From Candidatus Sumerlaeota bacterium (GTDB lineage: Bacteria > Sumerlaeota > Sumerlaeia > MWCT01): a stretch of DNA of 6,550 bases. Within the stretch, counting starts at the first letter, position 1; each line of letters opens with the position of its first letter. The DNA is taken from NCBI GenBank assembly GCA_026398545.1, contig JAPLSR010000074.1, positions 1 to 6,550 on the forward strand, given 5' to 3'. The position numbers and the translations under genes were made by a program. Shown here one piece after another: positions 1 to 6,107 of the stretch. The notes beneath the pieces were generated by a model. It ran no database searches. It was not told the DNA's origin and was given only the letters and a program-made list of their open reading frames with translations.

Positions 1-9
1 GTTATGAAA

Positions 10-984
10 TTATTTCCCGAATTCACCATCGTAAATAACCACCTTTTGCGTCCTCATGAGTTCCTCTATTAGCTGGGATTCCTTCTCCTGCGCCTTTTGC
101 GTCTTGAGAAGCGTTGCGATGCGTGGGGCGGTTTTTTCAAAAAGCCCTGTGTCCGGGAGGGCAGACGTTTTCGTGTCTGATGTGTCGCCATCTCTGGCGA
201 GCGTCTTCGCAAGGTCTGCCTTATGAGCCACAAAATATTGCCGCACCTCCTCCGGTGAGATATTGACGGCATCCGCCACACGCTCCTTGTAAATCCGGCT
301 TACCATCAGCATTTTTTCAAAATTTTCCACTCGCTCACGCAGTCTCGGGTCTTTCTGGTAGTCGGCGCGTTTTGCCATGTTGAAGAGCAGCTCATTATTC
401 ACATACTGACGCAGGAACTCAAGTTTTGCCTCAGGGTTATCGCGATATTTCTTCTGCTCCTCGGGCGGGAGTTTTTGAATCTCATTATCCAGTTCCCCCA
501 TCGTGATGGAACGACCTTCAATCTGTGCCACAATCTTTCCCGGTTCGCGCCGCGTTTCCTCGCCCGCAAGGTAGGTGGCGCCTGAGAGGACATTCTGGGC
601 GTCAAGTGAGCGTCCAATGCGCTCGAGACATGAGACAGTGCGTTCGGTGAGCTGTTGCATGACCGGGCTCTGCGGGTCGTAGTGTTTGGCGCGGATGTAC
701 CATCCCAGCGCCTTTTCATAATTTTTCATTTTTTCAAAATAGAGATTGCCCAGGAGGTAGGATATGTTTGCCCTCTTTTTATTGGAGACGCCGGGGGTAT
801 CAAATGCCGCGCGATATTCCACCGATGCCTCATCATAGAGCCCCTTGTCCATCATTTGTGCGGCAAGGGAGATGCGGGCGGTTACCTCCTCATCCGTGAT
901 GGCTGTATTTTTGCCGCAACCGGTCATAATAACTGGCGTGACTGGAAAAATCATCATCAGGCAGAGAAAAATTAATTTTCTCAT
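10..984 (-). CDS. putative lipoprotein with TPR-like N-terminus and SurA-type chaperone region, no parvulin core
   Basis: Encodes 324 residues, probably an envelope-anchored folding helper; the function is inferred. Residues 1-22 form a hydrophobic signal ending MTGC, so Cys23 would be lipidated; Met at -3 makes this an atypical lipobox. Residues about 34-125 are helical and TPR-like (GLYDEASVEYRAA, YLLGNLYFEKMKNYEKALGWY). Residues about 150-255 resemble the N-terminal region of SurA/PpiC proteins (VAQIEGRSITMGELDNEIQ, LEFLRQYVNNELLFNMAKR, ISPEEVRQYFVAHKADL). A parvulin isomerase domain would normally follow, but only a short linker and a terminal helix-strand (TLLKTQ to KVVIYDGEF) are present, so isomerase activity is not expected. 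I chose ATG 984 over the upstream start at 1050 because it begins the signal peptide, has a GAGGGGG ribosome site at 991-997, and avoids overlapping the preceding gene. It is the last gene of the cluster in this window, 16 bp after the DUF58 gene. Confidence 0.8.
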   Translation of the reverse strand: MRKLIFLCLMMIFPVTPVIMTGCGKNTAITDEEVTARISLAAQMMDKGLYDEASVEYRAAFDTPGVSNKKRANISYLLGNLYFEKMKNYEKALGWYIRAKHYDPQSPVMQQLTERTVSCLERIGRSLDAQNVLSGATYLAGEETRREPGKIVAQIEGRSITMGELDNEIQKLPPEEQKKYRDNPEAKLEFLRQYVNNELLFNMAKRADYQKDPRLRERVENFEKMLMVSRIYKERVADAVNISPEEVRQYFVAHKADLAKTLARDGDTSDTKTSALPDTGLFEKTAPRIATLLKTQKAQEKESQLIEELMRTQKVVIYDGEFGK

Positions 985-1000
985 AGTATTCCCCCTCGTC

Positions 1001-1912
1001 TCAGAAGCGTCTGGCACGCTCCCTGAAGAAGCGCATGAGCGGTATTGCATAATCCCTGCTTGTGGAAAGTGCGATATGGTCGATGTTCAGTGAGCGTAAA
1101 AGACCCATCAGTTCCTGCCGGTCATGTGTGGCGCTGTCCTCGAACGTTGAGCGAGTCCCAAATGATGACGTATCCAGTATGACCAGTTCTCCCGTTTCGG
1201 CGTCCTCGAATTCAATGATGCCGGCGGGCGGGAGTTGTTCCTCGCGGGGGTCGGTGATGGTCACGGCGATGAGGTCGTGGTGTTTGTTGGTGATGGCGAG
1301 GGCAGAGCGCATATCTCCCGCCAGAAAGTCTGAAATGAGAAAGACCACGCTTTTGCGAGTCAGGATATTGTTGATGTAATCTAAGGCAACGGTGAGGTTG
1401 GTGCGGCGGTGAGTGGGGCGGAATGCAATGAGTTCACGGATGACACGGAGGACGTGGCGCCTTCCTTTCTTTGGCGGGATGAATTTCTCAATCTGGTCGG
1501 TGAAGATGAGCAGACCGACGCGGTCGTTATTCTCAATGGCGGAAAATGCGAGCACTGCGCACAGCTCAGTTGCCAGCTCCTCCTTCTGCCACCGCGTGGT
1601 GCCGAATTTTCCGGATGAGCTGGCGTCCACCATCAGCATGACGGTCAGTTCCCGCTCCTCTCGATAATGCTTCACGTGAGGGACGCCCGTGCGGGCGGTG
1701 ACATTCCAGTCAATCGTGCGGATGTCATCGCCCTGGTGATATTCGCGCACCTCCTCGAATTCCATGCCGCGCCCCTTGAAGACTCTGTGATATTCCCCTG
1801 CCATGATGTCATTCACAAATCTTCGCGTGACGATTTCCATCCGGCGGACCTTTTTCAGGACCTCAGAGGTGTCTATGGTGCCTGTGGCGTTCTGTTGCAT
1901 GGTCTTATTCAT
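1001..1912 (-). CDS. DUF58-family protein with vWA-like fold (MoxR partner)
   Basis: Encodes 303 residues without a signal peptide or membrane segment, so it should be cytosolic. The DUF58 signature lies at residues about 46-74 (FKGRGMEFEEVREY, then GDDIRTIDWNVTAR). A vWA-like core follows, with a MIDAS-type DxSxS motif at Asp96, Ser98 and Ser100, a possible Thr171, and a strand ending in FLISDF (Asp195). EIVTRRFVNDIMAGEYH near residue 26 is the usual N-terminal lead-in of this family. DUF58 proteins are commonly encoded next to MoxR ATPases and are thought to act with them in metal-dependent chaperone or assembly work; the client here is unknown. The start is 18 bp after moxR and has no strong Shine-Dalgarno sequence, so translation may be coupled to moxR. 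In-frame ATGs at 1900 and 1837 are alternatives, but the later one would cut into the conserved region. Confidence 0.9.
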   Translation of the reverse strand: MNKTMQQNATGTIDTSEVLKKVRRMEIVTRRFVNDIMAGEYHRVFKGRGMEFEEVREYHQGDDIRTIDWNVTARTGVPHVKHYREERELTVMLMVDASSSGKFGTTRWQKEELATELCAVLAFSAIENNDRVGLLIFTDQIEKFIPPKKGRRHVLRVIRELIAFRPTHRRTNLTVALDYINNILTRKSVVFLISDFLAGDMRSALAITNKHHDLIAVTITDPREEQLPPAGIIEFEDAETGELVILDTSSFGTRSTFEDSATHDRQELMGLLRSLNIDHIALSTSRDYAIPLMRFFRERARRF

Positions 1913-1930
1913 GGTTTTCAGTATACAGGA

Positions 1931-2917
1931 TTATGGGACTTCTATCTCGTCGAATATTTTTCTGACGATATCCTCGCTTGTCATCTCCTCCGCCTCCGCC
2001 TCATAGGTGATGATAACGCGATGACGCAGGACGTCCATCCCGATTACCTTAACATCATCAGGTGTTACATGTCCCCTGTGGCGCAGGAAGGCGTAAGCGC
2101 GCGCCGCCTGTGCCAGATAGATGGTGGCACGGGGCGAGGCGCCGTATGCAATGTATTTGCCGATTTTAATGTTGTAAGCCTCGGGGTTGCGTGTGGCAAA
2201 AACGATGTCGATGATGTAATTTTTGATTTTTTCATCCATGTAAATCTTATTGACCACCTCACGGGCGGCGAGGATTTCTTTCGGGTGGACGACCACGTCG
2301 GGGTCTTTTGGCTGGGCGCCCGCCATCCGCTCTAAGATTTCCCGCTCCTCCTTTTTATTGGGATAGGTCACGTTGAGTTTCAGCATGAAGCGGTCAATCT
2401 GCGCCTCAGGCAGGGGATATGTCCCCTCCTGCTCAATCGGGTTCTGTGTGGCGAGAACGATGAACGGCTCATCAAGTAAAAATGTGGTGTCGCTGATGGT
2501 GACCTGGTGTTCCTGCATTGCCTCAAGGAGTGCGCTTTGCACCTTTGCCGGCGCGCGGTTGATTTCATCTGCCAGAATCAGATTGGCGAAAAGGGGTCCC
2601 TTCCTCGGGTAAAATGTGCCGTCCTTCTGATTGTAAATCATAGTGCCGATGAGGTCGGCTGGGAGGAGGTCGGGCGTGAACTGAATCCGCTGGAAGCGGG
2701 CGTCAATCGCCCCTGCAAGGGTTTTCACGGCAAGCGTCTTTGCCAGTCCCGGCACGCCTTCAATCAGGATGTGCCCGTTGGTGAGCAGGGCAATCATGAG
2801 ACGTTCAATCATGTAGCGCTGACCCACAATCACCTTGCCGATTTCCATCACCAACTGGTCAACAAACCGGCTTTCCTCCTTCACTTGTTCATTAATCGCT
2901 GCAATTTCAGGATCCAT
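1931..2917 (-). CDS. moxR: MoxR-family AAA+ ATPase
   Basis: Encodes 328 residues, the normal size for MoxR ATPases, and is cytosolic. Visible motifs are Walker A GVPGLAKT (54-61), Walker B LILADE (Asp117, Glu118) followed by INRAPAKVQSALLEAMQE, sensor 1 ATQNP (Asn159), a candidate arginine finger in EAQIDRF (Arg176), and sensor 2 GASPRA (Arg263). The C-terminal lid carries HRGHVTPDDVK and VLRHR, typical of the family. MoxR proteins hydrolyse ATP to remodel or activate partner complexes, usually with vWA or DUF58 proteins, and the next gene is such a partner. The ATG at 2917 is preceded by a strong AGGAGG site at 2923-2928. It lies 129 bp downstream of the BatD-like gene, the largest gap in the cluster, so an internal promoter is possible, though I see no convincing one. 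The symbol denotes the family, not a proven methanol dehydrogenase role. Confidence 0.95.
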   Translation of the reverse strand: MDPEIAAINEQVKEESRFVDQLVMEIGKVIVGQRYMIERLMIALLTNGHILIEGVPGLAKTLAVKTLAGAIDARFQRIQFTPDLLPADLIGTMIYNQKDGTFYPRKGPLFANLILADEINRAPAKVQSALLEAMQEHQVTISDTTFLLDEPFIVLATQNPIEQEGTYPLPEAQIDRFMLKLNVTYPNKKEEREILERMAGAQPKDPDVVVHPKEILAAREVVNKIYMDEKIKNYIIDIVFATRNPEAYNIKIGKYIAYGASPRATIYLAQAARAYAFLRHRGHVTPDDVKVIGMDVLRHRVIITYEAEAEEMTSEDIVRKIFDEIEVP

Positions 2918-2967
2918 GTCTTCCTCCTATTGAGATTGACAGATAACGCACGCAAAGCGCGGCGACA

Positions 2968-2984
2968 GAGATTTTTCATAACAA
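2968..2984. repeat. 17-bp exact repeat, copy 1 (gap before moxR)
   Basis: The 17 bases are identical and in the same orientation to those at 5634-5650, which cover the htrA start codon. On the minus strand both read TTGTTATGAAAAATCTC. Here the copy lies in the gap before moxR and contains an ATG opening a 32-codon frame that overlaps the moxR start. It has no ribosome site, so I do not call a gene. Confidence 0.6.
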
Positions 2985-3021
2985 GCCCGGAGGACTTTTG
3001 TGACAGAGAGAAATATCGTAA

Positions 3022-3048
3022 AACCCGGCGATTTAGAGCCCTCGGGTT
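3022..3048 (-). terminator. weak stem-loop after the BatD-like gene
   Basis: On the minus strand, AACCCG beginning at the stop codon can pair with CGGGTT 15 bases later, and a short T run follows. The 6-bp stem with a large loop is weak. At most it would be a partial terminator or processing site within the cluster. Confidence 0.25.
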
Positions 3049-4108
3049 AGTGGGGGGCGCGCAGAAGCGTTTCAAAATCCTTCAGCACCTGGTTATTTTC
3101 ATCCGCACTGGGGACATGTCCGGCAAATCTCACACGGTCGCACAACTCAAGGATGGAGAACACACGGTCTCTGTTTTCAGGGTTGTAATTCCGTTCCTGC
3201 AGAGAGTTGAGAAGTTCATCCGTTGTCATTTTCAGAACATCATTCCCCTCCGTGATGGCAACAAAGCCCCTGACAAGCTTGGCAAGTTTGGCATAAAAAT
3301 CCAGCGTTTCACCCTCCACAAGGAAGAGGCGCATGGATGATAACTCCCCCTGAATCCGCTCATATGGCGTGGTGGCTTCCTCCTGGGCGGGTGTGGCGGC
3401 GGGGGGTCTTTTAAGGAAACGGATAACTGCTATTACCGCCCCTGCCACAATGACGATACCCGCGCTTATCCCCAGAACATAAAGGATGTTCTTAATCCAG
3501 TTGTGTTGTGAGGCAAGGATGTCAAACCGCTGTTCCTTCAACCGGAATGAACTGCTTCCAGAGCCATCCTTGAGGCGGTATCTGGCGTCAATCATGCCGA
3601 TGTAAGCCCTGCCTTTTTCCAGCCCTTTCAGGTGATAGGTAAATTCGGCAATGGCGCGATTTGTCTCAGGACTCACCTTGTTGGATGGAACGACCTTCAC
3701 CAGCCTCAGGTTTGTGAGGAGCGGGGGGTCCGGTTCATCCACCTCAATATCCCCCAGTTTGCCCTCCCAGCTCACCTGCACGATATACTTGATAATCTTG
3801 CCTGCATGGATATTTTCCGAGGGAGTCAGGAATGATTCACCCTTGATGGCAAAGCTTTCGAGACCGGGATGACTTACCTTGATCTCCGCCTCCGTGCGTG
3901 CCGAAGAATTGGTTTTTCCCTCCGGCTCAAGTTTAATCTTCTTAGGCTCTTTTTCCACATTCAGGACTCTTGGCTTGTTTGTGGATTTTGTGTCCTTTGT
4001 CGGCTTGGCGGATGTGGCGGTGAGAAGGAGACACACGAGAAAAAACCCTCCCGCCAGCCTTGACCAGTTTCTCTGCGCACCCCTTCCTGAAACGCGTATT
4101 GTTTTCAT
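3047..4108 (-). CDS. BatD-like secreted protein with one membrane anchor and cytosolic helical tail
   Basis: Encodes 353 residues; the assignment rests on architecture and context. Residues 1-34 form a signal peptide (basic start, hydrophobic GGFFLVCLLLTATSA, probable cut after Ala34). Residues 35-75 are a low-complexity Lys/Pro/Thr-rich linker. Residues about 80-198 look like a beta-rich extracytoplasmic domain similar in pattern to BatD proteins (KYIVQVSWEGKLGDIEV, DPPLLTNLRLVKVV, EFTYHLKGLEKGRAYIG). A transmembrane helix lies at about 206-230, followed by the basic stretch RFLKR, which predicts a cytosolic C-terminus. Residues 246-350 are helical and resemble BatD/DUF4381 tails (LDFYAKLAKLVRGFVA, TTDELLNSL, ELCDRVRFAG). 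The ATG at 4108 is preferred over an in-frame GTG at 4153, which has no ribosome site. In the Bat gene sets I know, such proteins accompany MoxR and DUF58, as here. Confidence 0.75.
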   Translation of the reverse strand: MKTIRVSGRGAQRNWSRLAGGFFLVCLLLTATSAKPTKDTKSTNKPRVLNVEKEPKKIKLEPEGKTNSSARTEAEIKVSHPGLESFAIKGESFLTPSENIHAGKIIKYIVQVSWEGKLGDIEVDEPDPPLLTNLRLVKVVPSNKVSPETNRAIAEFTYHLKGLEKGRAYIGMIDARYRLKDGSGSSSFRLKEQRFDILASQHNWIKNILYVLGISAGIVIVAGAVIAVIRFLKRPPAATPAQEEATTPYERIQGELSSMRLFLVEGETLDFYAKLAKLVRGFVAITEGNDVLKMTTDELLNSLQERNYNPENRDRVFSILELCDRVRFAGHVPSADENNQVLKDFETLLRAPH

Positions 4109-4120
4109 CTCCTCACCGCC
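4109..4120 (-). promoter_or_regulatory. ribosome binding site deciding the BatD-like start
   Basis: On the minus strand GGCGGTGAGGAG lies directly before ATG 4108. GGCGGTGA matches most of the anti-Shine-Dalgarno complement with a 4-base spacer. The competing GTG at 4153 has only an A-rich stretch before it. Confidence 0.6.
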
Positions 4121-4136
4121 ATTTGTAAATTTTAAT

Positions 4137-4149
4137 GCCCTATCAGGGC
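4137..4149 (-). other. small perfect hairpin between htrA and the BatD-like gene
   Basis: GCCCT and AGGGC form a perfect 5-bp stem around a 3-base loop. On the minus strand it is followed by ATTAAAATTT, not a clean T run. It lies 10 bases after the stop codon of repaired htrA. It could be a weak attenuator or an mRNA-stability element; the evidence is only the dyad. Confidence 0.3.
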
Positions 4150-4158
4150 GCACTGTTT

Positions 4159-4320
4159 TTATTTCTCAATGGTTGAGAACAGGATTTCATTTCCGCGCGA
4201 GTACATCAAGAGGAGGCTCTTTTCATCCTTTACCCCTTTCAAGGCGGCGCGGAAATCATCAGGGGAGTTCACCTTCTCCCTGTTGAGTTCGAGGAGGATG
4301 TCGCCGGTCTGGAATCCAGC
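4159..4320 (-). pseudogene. displaced C-terminal end of htrA (rest of PDZ2) in another frame
   Basis: This stretch continues the HtrA protein in a different minus-strand frame. It begins AGFQTGDILLELNREKV, the expected continuation of a PDZ domain after SPAE, and runs 53 residues to a TAA at 4159-4161, ending FSTIEK. Adding one base in the GAAAGG run at 4320-4325 (for example making GAAAAGG) joins it to the upstream frame, giving SPAEKAGFQTGD and a full protein of about 495 residues. It has no start of its own. It is either a real frameshift mutation, a base lost in sequencing or assembly, or much less likely a recoding site. Confidence 0.85.
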
Positions 4321-5645
4321 CTTTCTGCAGGACTGCCCTCTTTCACATCATCGATGGTCAGACCGGGCGAGGTATCCTTGGCGTCTTTGTCTTTGAACCT
4401 GATGCCGAGGTCCTCGTAACCCTTCTCCTTTTCAGGTTCTTTCTTCTCTGCCGGTTTTTCCTCCAGTTTCTCTTCTGCAGGACGTTCGCCCAGTGTGACC
4501 TTGATGGTCATCTTTTGTGCCTTCTTGTCCGTGGGTCTGTAAAGCTCAATCTGAGATTCAGACCCGACTTCCTTCGTGGCGATTTGCTGAAGGAGTTCAA
4601 GTCGGTTTTTAATCTTTTTCCCATCCACGGAGGTGATGATGTCATAGGTCTGGATGCCCGCCTTGTCTGCCGGGCTATCTTTAATAACCTTTGCCACCAC
4701 GATTCCCTGCACGTCCTTTAAGTCATAATACTTCTGTATGTTCGGTGTCAACTCCGACATGTGTATGCCCAGCCATCCGCGCTTCGCCTTGCCGGAGGCA
4801 ATAATGGAGTCCGTAACATTTTTCACCGTGGTTGACGGGATGGCGAACCCGACGCCCTGCCACAGTCCCGTGTTTGTGGCGATGGCTGTGTTGATGCCCA
4901 CGATTTTGCCTTCAAGGTCAACGAGAGGTCCGCCTGAATTGCCCGGATTGATTGCCGCCGTGGTCTGGAAAAGGTCCTCAAGAAGCGCCTTGCCAATGAC
5001 CCTGTGTTTGGCGCTGATGATGCCCTGTGAGACACTCCCCTTTAATTCCAGCGGATTTCCAAGCGCCACAACCCACTGCCCAATCTCAACATTCTCCGAA
5101 TCGGCAAATTCCAGATAAGGGAGCTTCTTATCTGTCTTCAACTTCAGAATGGCAATGTCTGTAAATGTATCCTTGCCGATAATCTCCACGTTGTCTCCCT
5201 CAAAGACGGAATCATCATTGAGTTTTACGCTGATGGCGCCCTGCTTGGCATCCGCAATGACGTGATAATTCGTCACGACATATCCTTCCGGGCGGATGAT
5301 GACACCGGAACCGGCGGCGGGAACCTCAATCTCGCCCTCCTCAGAAAATGGGAAGAGGCGGAAGGGGAAAGAGTCCTGGGGAAAACCCCGCTCCTCAAGG
5401 AACTTAAGGAGCTCATCCTTGTTTTTGAAACGTCCTTTGGGAATGGTTATCTGCCCGCCGAGCGTCTTTTTGACATCAATGCTTACCACGGCGGGGAGCG
5501 CCTTTTGCGAGACCTCAATGAAGGTCCTCTCAGTGAGGGGCTTGTCTGCATCCTTTCCCGGTGACGCCCCGACGTTTGCGACAAAAAGGATGGCGAACAA
5601 TAATATCGCCACACCAGAGATTCGCAGGATTTTGAGATTTTTCAT
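4269..5645 (-). CDS. htrA: periplasmic HtrA/DegP-type serine protease, frameshifted near the C-terminus
   Basis: Encodes 458 residues as read. The protein degrades or holds misfolded envelope proteins. Residues 1-27 are a signal peptide (basic start, hydrophobic GVAILLFAILFVANVGA). The trypsin-like domain, about 40-285, has the complete catalytic triad: His128 in VVTNYHV, Asp163 in TFTDIAILK, Ser237 in NPGNSGGPL. An insertion at about 60-108 with Phe-rich DSFPFRLFPF matches the LA-loop position of DegP/DegQ. PDZ1 spans about 286-385 (GWLGIHMSEL, DSPADKAGI). A Lys/Glu/Pro linker at 388-408 leads into PDZ2 at about 410. After SPAE at residue 441 the frame slips and ends in 17 non-homologous residues (from about LDSRPATSSS) at the TGA at 4269-4271. 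The lost part lies at 4320-4159. The ATG at 5645 has a GGGAGGTAA ribosome site at 5652-5660. It is the first gene of the cluster. Confidence 0.93.
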   Translation of the reverse strand: MKNLKILRISGVAILLFAILFVANVGASPGKDADKPLTERTFIEVSQKALPAVVSIDVKKTLGGQITIPKGRFKNKDELLKFLEERGFPQDSFPFRLFPFSEEGEIEVPAAGSGVIIRPEGYVVTNYHVIADAKQGAISVKLNDDSVFEGDNVEIIGKDTFTDIAILKLKTDKKLPYLEFADSENVEIGQWVVALGNPLELKGSVSQGIISAKHRVIGKALLEDLFQTTAAINPGNSGGPLVDLEGKIVGINTAIATNTGLWQGVGFAIPSTTVKNVTDSIIASGKAKRGWLGIHMSELTPNIQKYYDLKDVQGIVVAKVIKDSPADKAGIQTYDIITSVDGKKIKNRLELLQQIATKEVGSESQIELYRPTDKKAQKMTIKVTLGERPAEEKLEEKPAEKKEPEKEKGYEDLGIRFKDKDAKDTSPGLTIDDVKEGSPAERLDSRPATSSSNSTGRR

Positions 5646-5650
5646 AACAA
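5634..5650. repeat. 17-bp exact repeat, copy 2 (htrA start)
   Basis: Identical in sequence and orientation to 2968-2984. It covers the last bases of the htrA leader and the codons for Met-Lys-Asn plus the first two bases of the Leu codon. Similarity stops at both ends of the 17 bases. Confidence 0.6.
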
Positions 5651-5692
5651 ATTACCTCCCTTTCAAGACACATGAATGATTGTTAAAGAATT

Positions 5693-5721
5693 TTTATACA
5701 AGAAACATACCAGAAGGTGAA
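5693..5721 (-). promoter_or_regulatory. candidate sigma70-type promoter of the htrA operon
   Basis: On the minus strand a TTCACC -35 box (5716-5721; 4 of 6 consensus) is followed by a 17-base spacer and a TATAAA -10 box (5693-5698; 5 of 6). Transcription would begin near 5686, leaving a leader of about 40 bases before the htrA ATG. I see no sigmaE or heat-shock consensus with correct spacing, so stress control is not evident from sequence. Confidence 0.6.
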
Positions 5722-5771
5722 ACACACATTCAAAGCCAATAATTGCAGGTCTTTGCATCAGTTCCCACCGG

Positions 5772-5787
5772 GGAAGACGGGTCTTCC
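5772..5787. promoter_or_regulatory. imperfect dyad, possible operator
   Basis: GGAAGAC and GTCTTCC are inverted 7-base arms with two bases between them. Outside them CACC and GGTG-like flanks extend the symmetry with small bulges, from about 5765 to 5792. It lies about 50 bp upstream of the htrA -35 box, a position suited to a regulator site. There is no T run, so a terminator is unlikely. Confidence 0.3.
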
Positions 5788-5923
5788 GGGTGCGCCAATT
5801 TGTCACGGGGGATGTAGCGTTGTTACGTCTCATTGCTCATGCAAAAAAATTATCACTACGGAGCCGGAGGAGACACAAAAAATAGCGAATTTTTCCATGT
5901 TAAGCACCGAGCGCTTTTTCAAA

Positions 5924-5951
5924 TTGACACAATCTATAAGGTGTTTGTAAA
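5924..5951 (+). promoter_or_regulatory. weak candidate promoter for the MFS gene
   Basis: A perfect TTGACA -35 box lies at 5924-5929. With a 16-base spacer the best -10 is TGTAAA (4 of 6) at 5946-5951. A better TATTAT at 5955-5960 is too far away (25-base spacer). The resulting leader of about 150 bases would include the palindrome at 6066-6089. Confidence 0.35.
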
Positions 5952-6065
5952 TGATATTATCATGTGCTGGAGTAAAGGATGAGATAGGTGCCAGAGTCAT
6001 TTACGATCCAATATCAACATAATTGCGATAAAGAGAAATAAACTAAATGGTTATGTAATTGAATT

Positions 6066-6089
6066 ATTTGGCGGGTCTGACCCCCAAAT
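6066..6089. repeat. strong palindrome just upstream of the MFS gene
   Basis: ATTTGG-C-GGGTC-T-GACCC-CCAAAT forms 11 paired bases with one bulged C and a one-base centre. In RNA it would be a stem with a UCUGA loop. It ends about 7 bases before the ribosome site AAGAGGTG and has no following T run on either strand, so it is not a plain terminator. It may be an operator, a translation-control hairpin, or a dispersed REP-like palindrome; the GGGTCTGACCC core reminds me of such repeats, but that is from memory only. Confidence 0.6.
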
Positions 6090-6107
6090 TCCATAAAGAG
6101 GTGTGTT

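Larger units (their letters stand above)
5646..6107. other. 462-bp divergent intergenic region
   Basis: This gap separates divergently transcribed htrA and the MFS gene. It holds the htrA leader and promoter, an imperfect dyad at 5772-5787, a weak plus-strand promoter candidate near 5924-5951, and a strong palindrome at 6066-6089. The part from about 5930 to 6060 is AT-rich. An open frame on the plus strand at 5717-5950 has several cysteines but lacks a well-placed ribosome site and overlaps the htrA promoter, so I do not call it. I see no tRNA, rRNA or recognisable structured RNA. Confidence 0.7.

Noticed and set aside
310..740. 14-base repeat CATTTTTTCAAAAT at 310-323 and 727-740
   Set aside because: Both copies lie in the lipoprotein gene and encode Phe-Glu-Lys-Met in helical segments, so coding coincidence explains them.
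1667..2335. Plus-strand open frame of 222 codons
   Set aside because: It lies opposite the junction of moxR and the DUF58 gene, both clearly coding on the minus strand; it is a by-product of their codon usage.
2881..3075. Small minus-strand frame of 64 codons in the gap before moxR
   Set aside because: It starts inside the BatD-like gene and overlaps the moxR start. Its inner ATG at 2978 has no ribosome site and the peptide has no signal or domain.
2507..3340. Long plus-strand open frame (277 codons) opposite moxR and the BatD-like gene
   Set aside because: It is antisense to moxR with all AAA+ motifs intact, spans a gene boundary and shows no recognisable domain.
5660..5667. CTTGAAA in the htrA leader resembling a sigma32 -35 box
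   Set aside because: The matching -10 would fall at or beyond the htrA start codon and no CCCAT-like element is there; it also lies downstream of the better promoter.
5758..5767. GGAACT on the minus strand resembling a sigmaE -35 element
   Set aside because: No acceptable GTCTAA-like -10 lies at the required 16-17 base spacing.
5717..5950. Cysteine-containing 77-codon frame in the intergenic region
   Set aside because: It starts at a GTG inside the htrA -35 box, has no properly spaced ribosome site, and no family is recognisable.
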